Part shown: one piece after another, positions 34,189-43,312 of the stretch | How positions within the stretch are numbered: the stretch's first letter is position 1 | How the letters are laid out: each line of letters opens with the position of its first letter | Source: Neobacillus niacini | GTDB lineage: Bacteria > Bacillota > Bacilli > Bacillales > Cytobacillaceae | Assembly: GCF_023715415.1 (NCBI RefSeq) | Contig: NZ_JAMBOB010000004.1 | Span: forward strand, 372,001 to 436,000 | Direction of reading: 5' to 3' | DNA: 64,000 nt | The notes under the pieces: generated by a model | Database searches by the model: none | What the model was told of the DNA's origin: nothing | The model's input: the letters and a program-made list of their open reading frames with translations, nothing else | Translations under genes and position numbers: made by a program

Positions 34189-34980
34189 TTATTCCTTTGC
34201 AATTTCTAGCTTCATTTGTTTGCTGCTAATAAAATCTCTAGCTAATGGTGTAACAATGGTGGAAGGTTTTATTTGTATCACACCATGATGTTCGTATTTT
34301 CGTATATCCCCTACGGTTAATATGGAGGAATCTACTTTTACCATGTCACTACTTGATGTTGATTGATCATTTTTTATTACTGGAACATGTGCTTCGAATA
34401 CGTTTGTTTTAGTTAAAGAACCATAACCATAATTTATCTTATTTTGGAGAGCAGATTTAAACTCTTCTAATGGTATAAATTTCACCCCAAAGTATTCTAA
34501 CTGTGTTTCATAGCCTTTAAGCATATCGTTGTAGGCCTGATTATAGGCTAGCCCTTTCACTCGATTAATCGGATGATTTGCGTCAAAGCTATCCTTTACA
34601 GCCCACACTTCCTTAGTCATCATCAAAGCTCTTGCAATTCCAGTTGTCACTAGATTGTCTGCAATCCCTAGGGCTGCCTTAGTAAGTGTGTTACGTGTCA
34701 TCACGGGAATTAAAATAAAGTCTGCCTCTTCCAATGACTTTTCTAGTTCAGAAAAGGAATTAATCACATTTCCATTAAGAGCCTTAATCGCATCAGTAGA
34801 AATGGACATTTTCCCACTTTCCGAAATGACAAGGTCATAATTCTTATGGTCAAAATCAGCCAATACTTTTAATAAAATTTCTGTATTAACAGATCCTCCG
34901 CTAAGAAAAATGGTCACTCTCATATTCCACTCAGGAAGTAGGTTTTGCAGCATGTTCCTGACAAGTTCTTCTATATTCAT
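34189..34980 (-). CDS. microcompartment-associated flavoprotein
   Basis: The 263-aa protein starts with an amphipathic helix (MNIEELVRNMLQNLLPE) that closely resembles the aldehyde dehydrogenase's C-terminal targeting helix, then a Rossmann-like flavoprotein fold (VTIFLSGGSVNTEILLKVL; DFILIPVMTRNTLTKAALGIADNL), as in the PPC-decarboxylase-type flavoproteins of GRM loci. FMN binding is expected, perhaps for redox balance or electron entry into the shell; the true role is unknown. RBS GGGGAGGG. Confidence 0.8.
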   Translation of the reverse strand: MNIEELVRNMLQNLLPEWNMRVTIFLSGGSVNTEILLKVLADFDHKNYDLVISESGKMSISTDAIKALNGNVINSFSELEKSLEEADFILIPVMTRNTLTKAALGIADNLVTTGIARALMMTKEVWAVKDSFDANHPINRVKGLAYNQAYNDMLKGYETQLEYFGVKFIPLEEFKSALQNKINYGYGSLTKTNVFEAHVPVIKNDQSTSSSDMVKVDSSILTVGDIRKYEHHGVIQIKPSTIVTPLARDFISSKQMKLEIAKE

Positions 34981-34995
34981 TTTTCAACCCTCCCC

Positions 34996-35826
34996 TTATT
35001 TTGCATACATCGCAATTCCTAAGGGAGTCACAAGTAATGGATTATAAGGTTTTGTTGTGTAAATAGAAGTATACTTTTGAAAAACTTCTTCAATTCCATC
35101 GAGACAGGCTGTCCCACCCACCAAGTAGATTTGCATGACATCTTTAATAATATTTCTCTTTGTAATCTCAGCCATTTTTTCAATAACAGGACGAACAATT
35201 GGAAACACCAATCGATAATTTTCTGGTTGTTGCTTGAATTTTTCTGCTTCATCATAATCAACTTGCAGGCTACCAGAAAGGACCAGTGTTAAATGCGTAC
35301 CTCCAGTGGGTTCATCTACAGAATAAAGAATCTCACCATTCTTTAAAACGGATATCCCTGTTGTTCCACCGCCCATATCCACAACAGCACCATCTGTGAT
35401 ATTTAATACCCTGGCCGCTGCGACAGGCTCTTCGACAACATTAGTAACCCTAAATCCTGCAGCTTCTACAACGTTCGTAATTACTTTAATATTCCCCTTT
35501 AAAATCCCTGGGGGAATGGCTGTAGCAGCCTCTTCAAGTTTGATTCCCAAGCGCTGTTCGAGTTTAAGCTTTAACCTGCTGACAATCTTCACGGCCCCGA
35601 TAAAATCAACAACAATCCCATCTCTAACAACTTTTGCTGATTCCATCGCCCCGGTTACTGGTTGATCGTTTTTATCTAAAACGACTATGACAATATTGGA
35701 GGTACCTAAATCTACACCCACTTTTAGCCCTGCTTTCAAATCGAATGCAGGATCTATTTTTTCAGTGAGTATTTTGGTCTCCAAATCCTTGATCAATCCA
35801 TCTACTGACTGTTGCATCTCTTTCAC
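34996..35826 (-). CDS. eutJ: EutJ-like actin/HSP70-fold protein
   Basis: The 276-aa protein has the sugar-kinase/HSP70/actin phosphate motifs [16 protein letters not shown] and [13 protein letters not shown], and a late [14 protein letters not shown] adenosine motif. This is EutJ, found in Eut and GRM loci, thought to be a chaperone for the compartment enzymes. A short N-terminal helix ([16 protein letters not shown]) could be a targeting peptide. The GTG start overlaps the PduL stop (GTGA). Confidence 0.9.
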   Translation of the reverse strand: MKEMQQSVDGLIKDLETKILTEKIDPAFDLKAGLKVGVDLGTSNIVIVVLDKNDQPVTGAMESAKVVRDGIVVDFIGAVKIVSRLKLKLEQRLGIKLEEAATAIPPGILKGNIKVITNVVEAAGFRVTNVVEEPVAAARVLNITDGAVVDMGGGTTGISVLKNGEILYSVDEPTGGTHLTLVLSGSLQVDYDEAEKFKQQPENYRLVFPIVRPVIEKMAEITKRNIIKDVMQIYLVGGTACLDGIEEVFQKYTSIYTTKPYNPLLVTPLGIAMYAK

Positions 35827-36485
35827 CTACTCCGACCTATTATCCGAACCAAATCCTTATTCTTCATTTCCGTTGCATTTGCCTCGTCTGTATCAATGTG
35901 TAATTCCAAGGTAGAGTCTTCTGTGATCCGGACTAAAACATGGTGGAGAATCGCCTTTTTCTCTCCAACAGTCTCTACATCCACTAAATCACCATCCGTG
36001 ACACCAAAACGCTCTGCATCACGTGGGGACATGTGAATATGTCTTTTTGCACAGATGACCTTTTCTTTAAAGACCGTCATACCTTTTGGTCCGATAACAC
36101 ATAGATTGGATGAAGCATCGATATCCCCAGATACTCGAATAGGCGGTTTAATTCCTAAATGGAAGGAGTCTGTTCTTGAAATTTCAATTTGACTGTAGCT
36201 CCGAACTGGTCCAAGGACACGAACATTTGGAAAGCATCCTTTTGGCCCGGCAATACAAACTGTTTCTCGGGCAGCATATTGACGCGTTTGGCTTAAAGGT
36301 GACTTAAAAGTTAGTTCATAGCCTGTTCCAAAGAGAATTTCAAGGTCTTCTTGACTAAGATGAATATGCCTATTCGAAACACCAACAGGTATGCTCAGGC
36401 TTCTGTCTTTTATACTCATCTTTTTGTTTAGTTCCGAAGCAAATTCTTTGATAAGTGTTTCGTCTAGCTTCATCATTCCAATCAT
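35823..36485 (-). CDS. pduL: PduL-type phosphotransacylase
   Basis: The 220-aa protein has two PduL domains with Zn-binding His motifs: [11 protein letters not shown] (near residue 36) and [17 protein letters not shown] (near 148). The N-terminal helix ([17 protein letters not shown]) fits a PduL encapsulation peptide. It converts acyl-CoA to acyl-phosphate and recycles CoA within the shell. It overlaps the BMC gene upstream (ATGA) and the EutJ gene downstream (GTGA). Confidence 0.93.
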   Translation of the reverse strand: MIGMMKLDETLIKEFASELNKKMSIKDRSLSIPVGVSNRHIHLSQEDLEILFGTGYELTFKSPLSQTRQYAARETVCIAGPKGCFPNVRVLGPVRSYSQIEISRTDSFHLGIKPPIRVSGDIDASSNLCVIGPKGMTVFKEKVICAKRHIHMSPRDAERFGVTDGDLVDVETVGEKKAILHHVLVRITEDSTLELHIDTDEANATEMKNKDLVRIIGRSR

Positions 36486-37039
36486 CCTAACACTACTTTT
36501 TGTTCTTTATAATGGAGGCATTGTGTTCTCGGCTGCCCTTTTTCTCGTTCACAAGCTGGATCATTACAAAGATTACAGCTCGCTTCTTCTGTTCTATGCT
36601 CTGAAGAATCTGAAGAATTCATAGAACCACTATCCTGTTCCAGGGAACCCTCTTCAATCACTTGTATTACAGCCTCAGTGGAATGAACCACAGTTTGCTC
36701 AACCAATTCAGGTTCATTCGTATATGGTTTTTCCTCACTAACAGCTTTTTTCTTGCTCTGTTTTTCCACCATTTGATGGAAATAATTGAGTGCTGGAGCT
36801 GGTCTTGGAATCACTAATGAGGAAACAACTGTGCCAATTCTAGCAGCACTAACCTTCCCAGCAGCAATTGCAGCTTGTACGGCACCAATATCTCCCTGTA
36901 TTTTCACTGTGACTAAGCCTGGAGTGACCGTTTCATATCCAACAAATTGGACATTCGCAGCTTTTAAACAGGCATCTGCAGCTTCAAGTGCTGGAACCAG
37001 TCCGATTACTTCTATTAACCCTAGAGCTTTTTGTTCCAT
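36482..37039 (-). CDS. BMC-H shell protein with Cys-rich C-terminal extension
   Basis: Residues 1-90 form a canonical hexameric BMC domain ([45 protein letters not shown]). A ~60-residue acidic, low-complexity linker follows, then a tail with four Cys (CNLCNDPAC...QCLHY), a likely Fe-S or Zn site. PduK of Salmonella has a comparable layout, so it may be PduK-like. The frame opens at 37069; ATG 37039 behind AGTAGGAGTG is the start (185 aa). Confidence 0.88.
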   Translation of the reverse strand: MEQKALGLIEVIGLVPALEAADACLKAANVQFVGYETVTPGLVTVKIQGDIGAVQAAIAAGKVSAARIGTVVSSLVIPRPAPALNYFHQMVEKQSKKKAVSEEKPYTNEPELVEQTVVHSTEAVIQVIEEGSLEQDSGSMNSSDSSEHRTEEASCNLCNDPACEREKGQPRTQCLHYKEQKVVLG

Positions 37040-37178
37040 AAATAACACTCCTACTGTACCTTCTTCCAATCATCTCTATAGGAAAGTAAAACCAAAGAGC
37101 TAAAATTGAACTTTAGGCGTTTTTATAATAATGGCACCTTCGTCCTTTAGCTCAAGTGGCTATTGATACCTGGATGGA

Positions 37179-38015
37179 TTAAAGGTTTGGTGTTGTTACA
37201 GGTTGCGGATCTTGTCCCATTGACCGTAAGATGCCTAAGCCAACTTCTCTTGCGGATAGTAGGGATTGTCTCACCGCACCAGAATCTCCAGTGATTGTGA
37301 CAATAATTTCATTTGAATGGGCTGTGCCCTTATCTGGACTTGCATACGTTACAATATCTACATTAGCGGTTTTAAGTGCTGTATCGGCCATTACCAATCC
37401 TACAGCTGCAGGTGCACCGACAATAATTCCAAACGATTTTCCTACAGGAGCACCAAATGCTTTTTCAATTGCTAAGCTTGCTCTCGCAGTATAGTGAAGC
37501 TCGATATGTCCAGCATCACAGCCATACACATCACCAAACGTACGCTCAATTTCTTTTAAAGTGACTTCTACTGCTCTTCTAGCATCCGAAACATCCTCAG
37601 CAGCAAAGATAATGGTTGCTCCATGGCCTGCTCCACCTTTTGTATCTCTTGCCAATTCAATTGATACAATTTCAGAATTGGTTGCTTTAACAGCTTCATC
37701 CGCTGCCATAATATGAGGGCCGCCACCGGTTCTCGCACTTATGATTCCGATTGACCGATATTTTGGATCTAATCCAACACTTTCATGGAGATTTCTATCT
37801 AGATTAGCGATTACCAATCCAACTGTATCGCCAATACCTGAGCCGACGTATTCCGTAATTGTAGGGATTTCAACTGTCATGGTTCCAACCTTCTTTCCTT
37901 GTTCTAATAGATGACCATCATTTGTGCTTTTTTCATTAGAAAGGCTTACATCATTAGCTGAATGTAATTGCCTTTGAGCTTCTTCCAGCACCTTTTGTAA
38001 CAAATATTGATCCAT
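37179..38015 (-). CDS. BMC-T trimeric shell protein (PduB/EtuB-like)
   Basis: The 278-aa protein has two BMC domains (about residues 60-160 and 165-265; the second carries YASPDKGTAHSNEIIVTITG). It forms pseudohexameric trimers in the shell. The N-terminal ~45 residues, starting MDQYLLQKVLEEAQRQL, form an amphipathic helix plus linker, like PduB's extension that ties shell to enzyme core. It lies 5 bp from the upstream BMC-H gene. Confidence 0.92.
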   Translation of the reverse strand: MDQYLLQKVLEEAQRQLHSANDVSLSNEKSTNDGHLLEQGKKVGTMTVEIPTITEYVGSGIGDTVGLVIANLDRNLHESVGLDPKYRSIGIISARTGGGPHIMAADEAVKATNSEIVSIELARDTKGGAGHGATIIFAAEDVSDARRAVEVTLKEIERTFGDVYGCDAGHIELHYTARASLAIEKAFGAPVGKSFGIIVGAPAAVGLVMADTALKTANVDIVTYASPDKGTAHSNEIIVTITGDSGAVRQSLLSAREVGLGILRSMGQDPQPVTTPNL

Positions 38016-38019
38016 CTTC

Positions 38020-38319
38020 TTACCTCACTGTTTGCATTTCAGAAGCAAACTTCGGTAAAATTCTTTCAACATCCATATGTGGTCTTGGAATAACATGAAC
38101 AGAAACAACCTCACCCACACGTTTTGCAGAAGCTACACCTGCATCAGTAGATGCTTTAACTGCTCCAACATCCCCGCGAACCATCACAGTAACAAGGCCG
38201 GAGCCGATTTTTTCATAACCAATTAGCTCTACATTTGCCGCCTTTACCATTGAATCTGCTGCTTCAACTGCTGCTACTAATCCTTTAGTCTCAATCATTC
38301 CTAATGCTTCTTGTCCCAC
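38020..38319 (-). CDS. BMC-H hexameric shell protein (PduA-like)
   Basis: The 99-aa protein is a minimal BMC domain ([48 protein letters not shown]), the main facet tile. It is the first gene of the operon, consistent with the need for many copies. It starts at GTG 38319, behind GGAGGTG. Confidence 0.94.
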   Translation of the reverse strand: MGQEALGMIETKGLVAAVEAADSMVKAANVELIGYEKIGSGLVTVMVRGDVGAVKASTDAGVASAKRVGEVVSVHVIPRPHMDVERILPKFASEMQTVR

Positions 38320-38659
38320 AAGAAAACACCTCCAAAAAATTTGTTGTAAACCTAGTTCAAATGTTACTCTTCATTTGCTTGTTTGCATTTGACTATTATG
38401 ACTTGAACTATGAAAATAATAACTTTCAAGTTTATACATTTTTGACATTCCCACAAGAAATTACATGAAAAGTTAAACACTATTAATACGTTTATTTTTC
38501 AAATCTATTAACTTTTAATGACAATTCAGGTATAGAGATACCCGTTCATTAAAGTGTCATCATTTAGACGATTTGACTGTGATAAAATTTAGTTAGTTTC
38601 ATTTACATACTGCTTTTTGATCTTGTTTCCCTCACATTCTTTTCTATTAGGGGGTTTAT
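38320..38659. promoter_or_regulatory. divergent control region of the microcompartment operon
   Basis: The 340-bp region separates the shell operon from the PocR kinase gene. It is AT-rich and holds an inverted repeat CTTGAA (38403-38408) ... TTCAAG (38425-38430) separated by 16 bp, with a further AGTTCAAATG at 38354. Such spaced half-sites fit an AraC-type activator. No consensus -35/-10 pair stands out for the operon, consistent with activator dependence. Confidence 0.45.
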
Positions 38660-39874
38660 ATGAATTTAGAAGAAAATTTTCGGCTAATCGATTTAATCGA
38701 TACTCAGACCTTAAAAAAGGCGCAGGCAAAACTAGCAAAGATTGTTAATATTCCTGTTATTACAGTTGATTGTGATGGTAATCCAATTGGTCAAAATAAT
38801 TTCACTCCCTTCTGCAGTCTAATCCGCTCTTCAAAGAAAGGTGCGGAACAATGTGTTTCTTGTGATTCCCAAGCTGGAAAACTAGCTGTAAAATACCGAC
38901 AAGCTAGAATTTATGATTGTCACTTAGGATTGAAGGATTGCGTCTCACCCATATTTGTAAATGATATCTTCTTAGGGGCTGTATTAGGCGGACAGGTATT
39001 GATAGAGGGTGAACAAACTAGAGATAGCATTAATGTGGAAAAGGTTGCGCATGAGTTTGATATTCCTGTAGATGCATTACAAGAAGTCATTGATCAAATT
39101 CCACTCGTATCACAGGAATTTTTAGAGAATTGCTTTGACTTTTATAATTTTCTAGCAAGCTATTTTGCCCAAATGGGAATGCACAGGTTAACACAAGAGA
39201 AATATCTGCGGGAAAGCAGGGATAAACTCCGTCTTGAACAAAAGGCAAAGAAAATGGAACTAAAAACGATTCAGGCACAGATTAACCCCCATTTTCTATT
39301 CAATACCTTAAATTCCATTGCCCGTATGGCGTTAATCGAAGACGCCCCGCAAACAGAAGAGCTTATCTACAATCTGTCAGATTTATTACGATATAGCCTA
39401 AAGAATATTGAGGACTTTCCTAAAATAAGAGATGAAATGAATAATATTGAAAGGTATCTTTTTATTCAAACATTACGATTTAGTGATCGGATTACATATA
39501 ATATTTCAATTAGCGAAGCCTTATTAGACTATAGAATCCCATCCATGACTTTACAGCCGTTGGTTGAAAATTGCTTGGTCCACGGCCTTGAGACAAAAAA
39601 GGATGGAGGGAAGGTTGAAATAAGCGGAACGATCAATGATCAAAATGAAGTAGTTCTAAAAATTGAAGATAATGGAGTAGGGATTACAGCAGAATTACTA
39701 GAAAGACTCAATCAATTAGAGAACAATGGCTCTGCGGGTATCGGAATTATCAATACTCAAGAAAGAATCAGACACTTCTTCGGCTCAAGGTACGGGTTGC
39801 ATTTTGAGAGTATCCCTAACGCCGGAACAAGTGTAACAGTCCTTATTCCATGTATTAAAGACTATCCGAAATAA
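38660..39874 (+). CDS. PocR-domain sensor histidine kinase
   Basis: The 404-aa protein starts with a PocR ligand-binding domain (residues about 10-170), including the Cys-rich segment FCSLI...GAEQCVSCD...YDCHLGLKDCVSPI. A LytS/YesM-type kinase module follows: phospho-acceptor His in QAQINPHFLFNTLNS (near 213), N-box PLVENCLVHG and G-box GVGI...SAGIGI. No TM segment is seen, so it senses a cytoplasmic ligand, probably the diol, as in PocR of the pdu/cob regulon. RBS TAGGGGG. It is divergent from the shell operon and 12 bp upstream of its response regulator gene. Confidence 0.92.
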   Translation: MNLEENFRLIDLIDTQTLKKAQAKLAKIVNIPVITVDCDGNPIGQNNFTPFCSLIRSSKKGAEQCVSCDSQAGKLAVKYRQARIYDCHLGLKDCVSPIFVNDIFLGAVLGGQVLIEGEQTRDSINVEKVAHEFDIPVDALQEVIDQIPLVSQEFLENCFDFYNFLASYFAQMGMHRLTQEKYLRESRDKLRLEQKAKKMELKTIQAQINPHFLFNTLNSIARMALIEDAPQTEELIYNLSDLLRYSLKNIEDFPKIRDEMNNIERYLFIQTLRFSDRITYNISISEALLDYRIPSMTLQPLVENCLVHGLETKKDGGKVEISGTINDQNEVVLKIEDNGVGITAELLERLNQLENNGSAGIGIINTQERIRHFFGSRYGLHFESIPNAGTSVTVLIPCIKDYPK

Positions 39875-39886
39875 GGGAGATATGAA

Positions 39887-40654
39887 ATGATTAAACTATT
39901 GATTGTTGAAGATGAACCCTTGGAAAGAGTAGCTTTAAGAAAAATTATTCAACGAGATTTTAATAACATTGAAATTATAGAGGACGCAAAAAATGGTATA
40001 GAAGCGATAGAGAAGGCAAAGGCCCATCGTCCAGATGTGATATTAATGGATATTAGAATGCCTGAAACAACTGGTATCGAAGCACAAAAGAAGATTATTC
40101 AATTCCTGCCAACTGTGAAGACGATTATTGTCACGGCATATGGTGACTTCAGCTATGCACAAGAAGCCATTAAATACGGTGTAACCGATTACTTGCTAAA
40201 ACCAGCTAAACCTGCGGATATAAAAAAGGCAATTGAAAAGGCGATTTCATTGAACATAAAGGTAGTTCCGACAAGCACAACACCTATTTTTGATAGTAAT
40301 TCAACCCAACAACTCCTAATGGAGGCAATAGGTTACATCGAGAAGAACTATAAGAGTGAAATTCGGCTAACAGAAGTTGCCAAAATGGTTCATTTAAATC
40401 CACAATATTTTAGCAGGCTTTTTAAAAAGGAATTAGGTACTACATTTACGGAATACGTAACAAAGATACGTATTGATAAAGCAAAAGCTCTATTGACAGA
40501 AACAAATCTGCCAATCTATCGGATTGCAGTTGAATTAGGTTTCTCGGACGCCGCTTACTTTAGTAAGGTGTTTTTAAAGTATGAAAAAGAATCTCCCCAT
40601 GAATATAAAAAACATCACGAACATAATGGTACCAACCTTTCTATTCACCATTAA
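39887..40654 (+). CDS. AraC-type response regulator
   Basis: The 255-aa protein has a receiver domain (phospho-acceptor Asp55 in ILMDIRMPE; conserved Thr and Lys in IIVTAYG and LLKPAK) and a C-terminal AraC double HTH (about residues 145-245, ending in LGFSDAAYFSKVFLKYEKESPHEYK). It is the YesN-like partner of the PocR kinase and likely the activator of the microcompartment operon. Confidence 0.92.
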   Translation: MIKLLIVEDEPLERVALRKIIQRDFNNIEIIEDAKNGIEAIEKAKAHRPDVILMDIRMPETTGIEAQKKIIQFLPTVKTIIVTAYGDFSYAQEAIKYGVTDYLLKPAKPADIKKAIEKAISLNIKVVPTSTTPIFDSNSTQQLLMEAIGYIEKNYKSEIRLTEVAKMVHLNPQYFSRLFKKELGTTFTEYVTKIRIDKAKALLTETNLPIYRIAVELGFSDAAYFSKVFLKYEKESPHEYKKHHEHNGTNLSIHH

Positions 40655-40681
40655 CAACTGGCAGAGTTACATAGTAAAGTG

Positions 40682-40716
40682 TAAGGCGATTCGCGAATGG
40701 CGGACCGTCTTTTTGT
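40682..40716 (+). terminator. probable terminator of the two-component operon
   Basis: AAGGCG ... CGTCTT (one G-T pair) encloses the small palindrome TTCGCGAA, followed by TTTTTG. The pairing is imperfect. The rest of the gap to 40837 shows no clear feature. Confidence 0.5.
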
Positions 40717-40837
40717 TGACCTTTTTATAAGATTGAATTTACACGTAGTAAGACAAAAGTTCGAATGATTTCCTTAAAAAGAACATATAGAGAAACAGGG
40801 CCATAGTCCATTGTGTTAAGGAAAGGCAGGAGAGGAA

Positions 40838-41767
40838 ATGAACGTTTTAGAAGTGAAGAACTTACAAAAATCATTTGGATCCATTAAGGCGGTACAGGAC
40901 ATTAGCTTCTCGGTAGGAGCAGGAGAAGTGTTCACCATCATTGGGCCAAACGGAGCTGGAAAGACAACCACACTAGAAATGATTGAGGGGTTGGTTACAC
41001 CCGACCAGGGAGAAATCCATTTCGGAGACATGAATTGGGGCAATCATGCCGTAGCCATTAAGATGAAGATTGGTGTACAGCCCCAAGCTAGTGCGATGTT
41101 TGACCTGTTAACACCTGAAGAAAATCTAGACCTTTTCGCCACTTTTTACGAAAAGGCACGTCCTACTGAAGAAATTCTTGAACTCATCAATTTAACCGAA
41201 CATCGTAAAAATCAGGTAAAAAAACTATCGGGCGGGCAGCGCCAAAGGCTAGCGATTGGACTGGCGATGATTAGTGATCCCGATATTATTTTCCTTGATG
41301 AACCGACTACAGGTCTAGACCCCCAGGCACGCCGTCATATATGGGACATTATCCTCGAACTAAAGAAGTTAGGTAAAACGACTATTTTAACGACGCATTA
41401 TATGGAAGAAGCCGAAAAGCTAAGCGATCGGGTATGTATCGTGGACCAAGGGAATATCGTGACAATTGATACACCTTCCGCTCTCATTGAAAAACTAACC
41501 AAAGAAAGAGAAGTTCGCTTATCCTTCCTAGATGGTGAAAGCGCGGCCACTGAGACAGCTATTTTCGCTGACAATCTTAACTCGGTTTCTCGTACAGAGC
41601 GTGAAGGTGAGGTTTTAAAGCTTTGGACAATTAGGCCTGAAGATACACTATTAGATTTGTTTAAGTTTACGAAGGAAAAGGAATATCAGGTCGAGCAGGT
41701 CTCCATTCGTGAAATGAGTCTCGAGGATGTCTTCATTGCTTTTACGGGTAAGGAATGGAGGGATTAA
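40838..41767 (+). CDS. ABC exporter ATPase (DrrA/CcmA type)
   Basis: The 309-aa protein has Walker A GPNGAGKTT, signature LSGGQRQRL, Walker B IIFLDEPTTGLD and switch His in TTHYMEE, then a ~90-residue C-terminal domain usual in DrrA-like proteins. With the ABC-2 permease encoded next it forms an exporter of drugs, lipids or peptides. RBS GGAGAGGAA. Substrate unknown. Confidence 0.9.
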   Translation: MNVLEVKNLQKSFGSIKAVQDISFSVGAGEVFTIIGPNGAGKTTTLEMIEGLVTPDQGEIHFGDMNWGNHAVAIKMKIGVQPQASAMFDLLTPEENLDLFATFYEKARPTEEILELINLTEHRKNQVKKLSGGQRQRLAIGLAMISDPDIIFLDEPTTGLDPQARRHIWDIILELKKLGKTTILTTHYMEEAEKLSDRVCIVDQGNIVTIDTPSALIEKLTKEREVRLSFLDGESAATETAIFADNLNSVSRTEREGEVLKLWTIRPEDTLLDLFKFTKEKEYQVEQVSIREMSLEDVFIAFTGKEWRD

Positions 41768-41768
41768 C

Positions 41769-42890
41769 ATGAATAACTTTAATCAGTTCAAAAAAATGTT
41801 CTCTGCACAATTAAAATTAACCCTTCGTGAAAAACAAGCTTGGTTTTGGGGCATCTTCTTCCCTGTTATCTTGATGGTCATCTTTATGGTGATTTTCAGT
41901 GGAAGTTCCGATGACGAATTTAAATCTGAAATCGCGGTTGTAGCGGACAATCCAAATCCGACCTCAGAAATGCTGTTAGCACAAATCAATCAGCTACCCA
42001 TCCTGGATGTGAAAAGTGGTGAACCGGTTAGCCGAGAAACGGCAGACCAATGGGTAAAAGATCAAGAAGTCGATGCCGCGATTGTTTTACCTGAATCCGC
42101 TGAAGATACGTCTTTCGTTCTTGTCGTTAACAAGGAAGATGAACAAGGGGTAACCACGCAAGCACTATCGGCGATTCTCGATAAAATGGTTCAGCAGGCA
42201 AACCTAGCCGCTGTCAGGGCAGCACCTACCTTTGATATTCAATTTGAATCTGTTACCTCTGGCAGTAACGAATTAAACTATACAGACTTCCTATTAACAG
42301 GGATGATTGCTTTGTCCATTGCTCAGGGCGGGATGTTTGGAATGGTGGATATGGTAGAAATGCGCCGTAAAGGCTTAATCAAGAGACTGCGGATGACGCC
42401 AGCAAAAATGGGTATTTTCGGTTTAAGTGATATGGTCATGAGGCTGCTATTTAGCGTTGTCCAAATTCTTCTTTTATCGTTAATCGGGGTTTTCATCTTT
42501 GGGGCAAATCTCTTTATTAATTTTCCGAGCCTTATTATTGTCTTTTTAATAGGGGCGCTTTCCTTTAATGCTTTAGGTTACCTTATCTCTTCCTTTAGCC
42601 AGACACAAAATGCTTATATGGGAGTGGCAAACATTGTCAGCTTTGTCATGATGTTTCTAAGCGGCGTGTTCTTTCCTATTGAAACGATGCCCGATTGGCT
42701 GCAGCCGATATCCAATATTCTTCCGCTTACCTATTTTGCGGAGGGATTGAGAGACAGTATGGTGTATGAAACAGGTCTCTTTACTGGCACACTCTGGTTT
42801 GGAATTGGAGTATTGATCCTTTGGGGAGCTGCAACCTTTATACTTGGTTCTTGGTTGTATAAACGAAAGTCCATTGTTGCTGCTAGATAA
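41769..42890 (+). CDS. ABC-2 type permease
   Basis: The 373-aa protein has one N-terminal TM span, a ~150-residue extracytoplasmic domain, then five or six TM spans in the C-terminal half (FLLTGMIALSIAQGGMFG onward), as in YhgE/DrrB-like exporters. ATG 41769 with RBS GGAGGG starts right after the ATPase stop; the open frame back to 41727 overlaps the ATPase and is not needed. Confidence 0.9.
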   Translation: MNNFNQFKKMFSAQLKLTLREKQAWFWGIFFPVILMVIFMVIFSGSSDDEFKSEIAVVADNPNPTSEMLLAQINQLPILDVKSGEPVSRETADQWVKDQEVDAAIVLPESAEDTSFVLVVNKEDEQGVTTQALSAILDKMVQQANLAAVRAAPTFDIQFESVTSGSNELNYTDFLLTGMIALSIAQGGMFGMVDMVEMRRKGLIKRLRMTPAKMGIFGLSDMVMRLLFSVVQILLLSLIGVFIFGANLFINFPSLIIVFLIGALSFNALGYLISSFSQTQNAYMGVANIVSFVMMFLSGVFFPIETMPDWLQPISNILPLTYFAEGLRDSMVYETGLFTGTLWFGIGVLILWGAATFILGSWLYKRKSIVAAR

Positions 42891-42926
42891 GAAAAAGGAA
42901 GGGAACTCCCCTCCTTTTTTGAAAAA
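42889..42926 (+). terminator. rho-independent terminator
   Basis: AAAAAGGAAGGG-AACT-CCCCTCCTTTTTT, usable on both strands between the ABC permease and the convergent 86-aa gene. Confidence 0.8.
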
Positions 42927-42928
42927 AA

Positions 42929-43189
42929 TCATGAAAATCCTACGACTGCAAACAAAATCGCCAAGCCAAATAACAAGATTAAAAGTATATATCCGAGGAT
43001 ACTCAGAATCGTAATAATCCAGCCTGCCACTTTTCGGCCAGTCTTAATGAAATAGATTCCTAAAGAAATCGCACCAAAAACGAAACCTAGAATCCCCCAT
43101 AGAATAGGACTTTTACCATGCTTTTTAGAATCGATAACTAAATAAATGGTGATGATGATATTTAAAGCCAGCCCAAAGAAACTTTCCAA
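42929..43189 (-). CDS. small membrane protein (86 aa)
   Basis: Three hydrophobic segments (IITIYLVIDS, LWGILGFVFGAISLGIYFI, WIITILSILGYILLILLFGL) separated by basic loops. No known motif. TTG start at 43189 with GGGAGAGGGAG upstream. Function unknown. Confidence 0.6.
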   Translation of the reverse strand: MESFFGLALNIIITIYLVIDSKKHGKSPILWGILGFVFGAISLGIYFIKTGRKVAGWIITILSILGYILLILLFGLAILFAVVGFS

Positions 43190-43257
43190 AACTCCCTCTC
43201 CCTACTATGTCTAAATGTTTGTTGCTTAACAAAATTATACCAGAAAATTCAAATAGT

Positions 43258-43312
43258 AAAAAAGCATGTTCTTGGAAGACTACTGCCTACCAAAAACATG
43301 CTTTATTTTTTA
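43258..43312 (-). terminator. terminator of the amino acid permease gene
   Basis: AAAGCATGTT and AACATGCTTT arms on the minus strand are followed by a T-run (TTTTTTAC). Confidence 0.8.
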
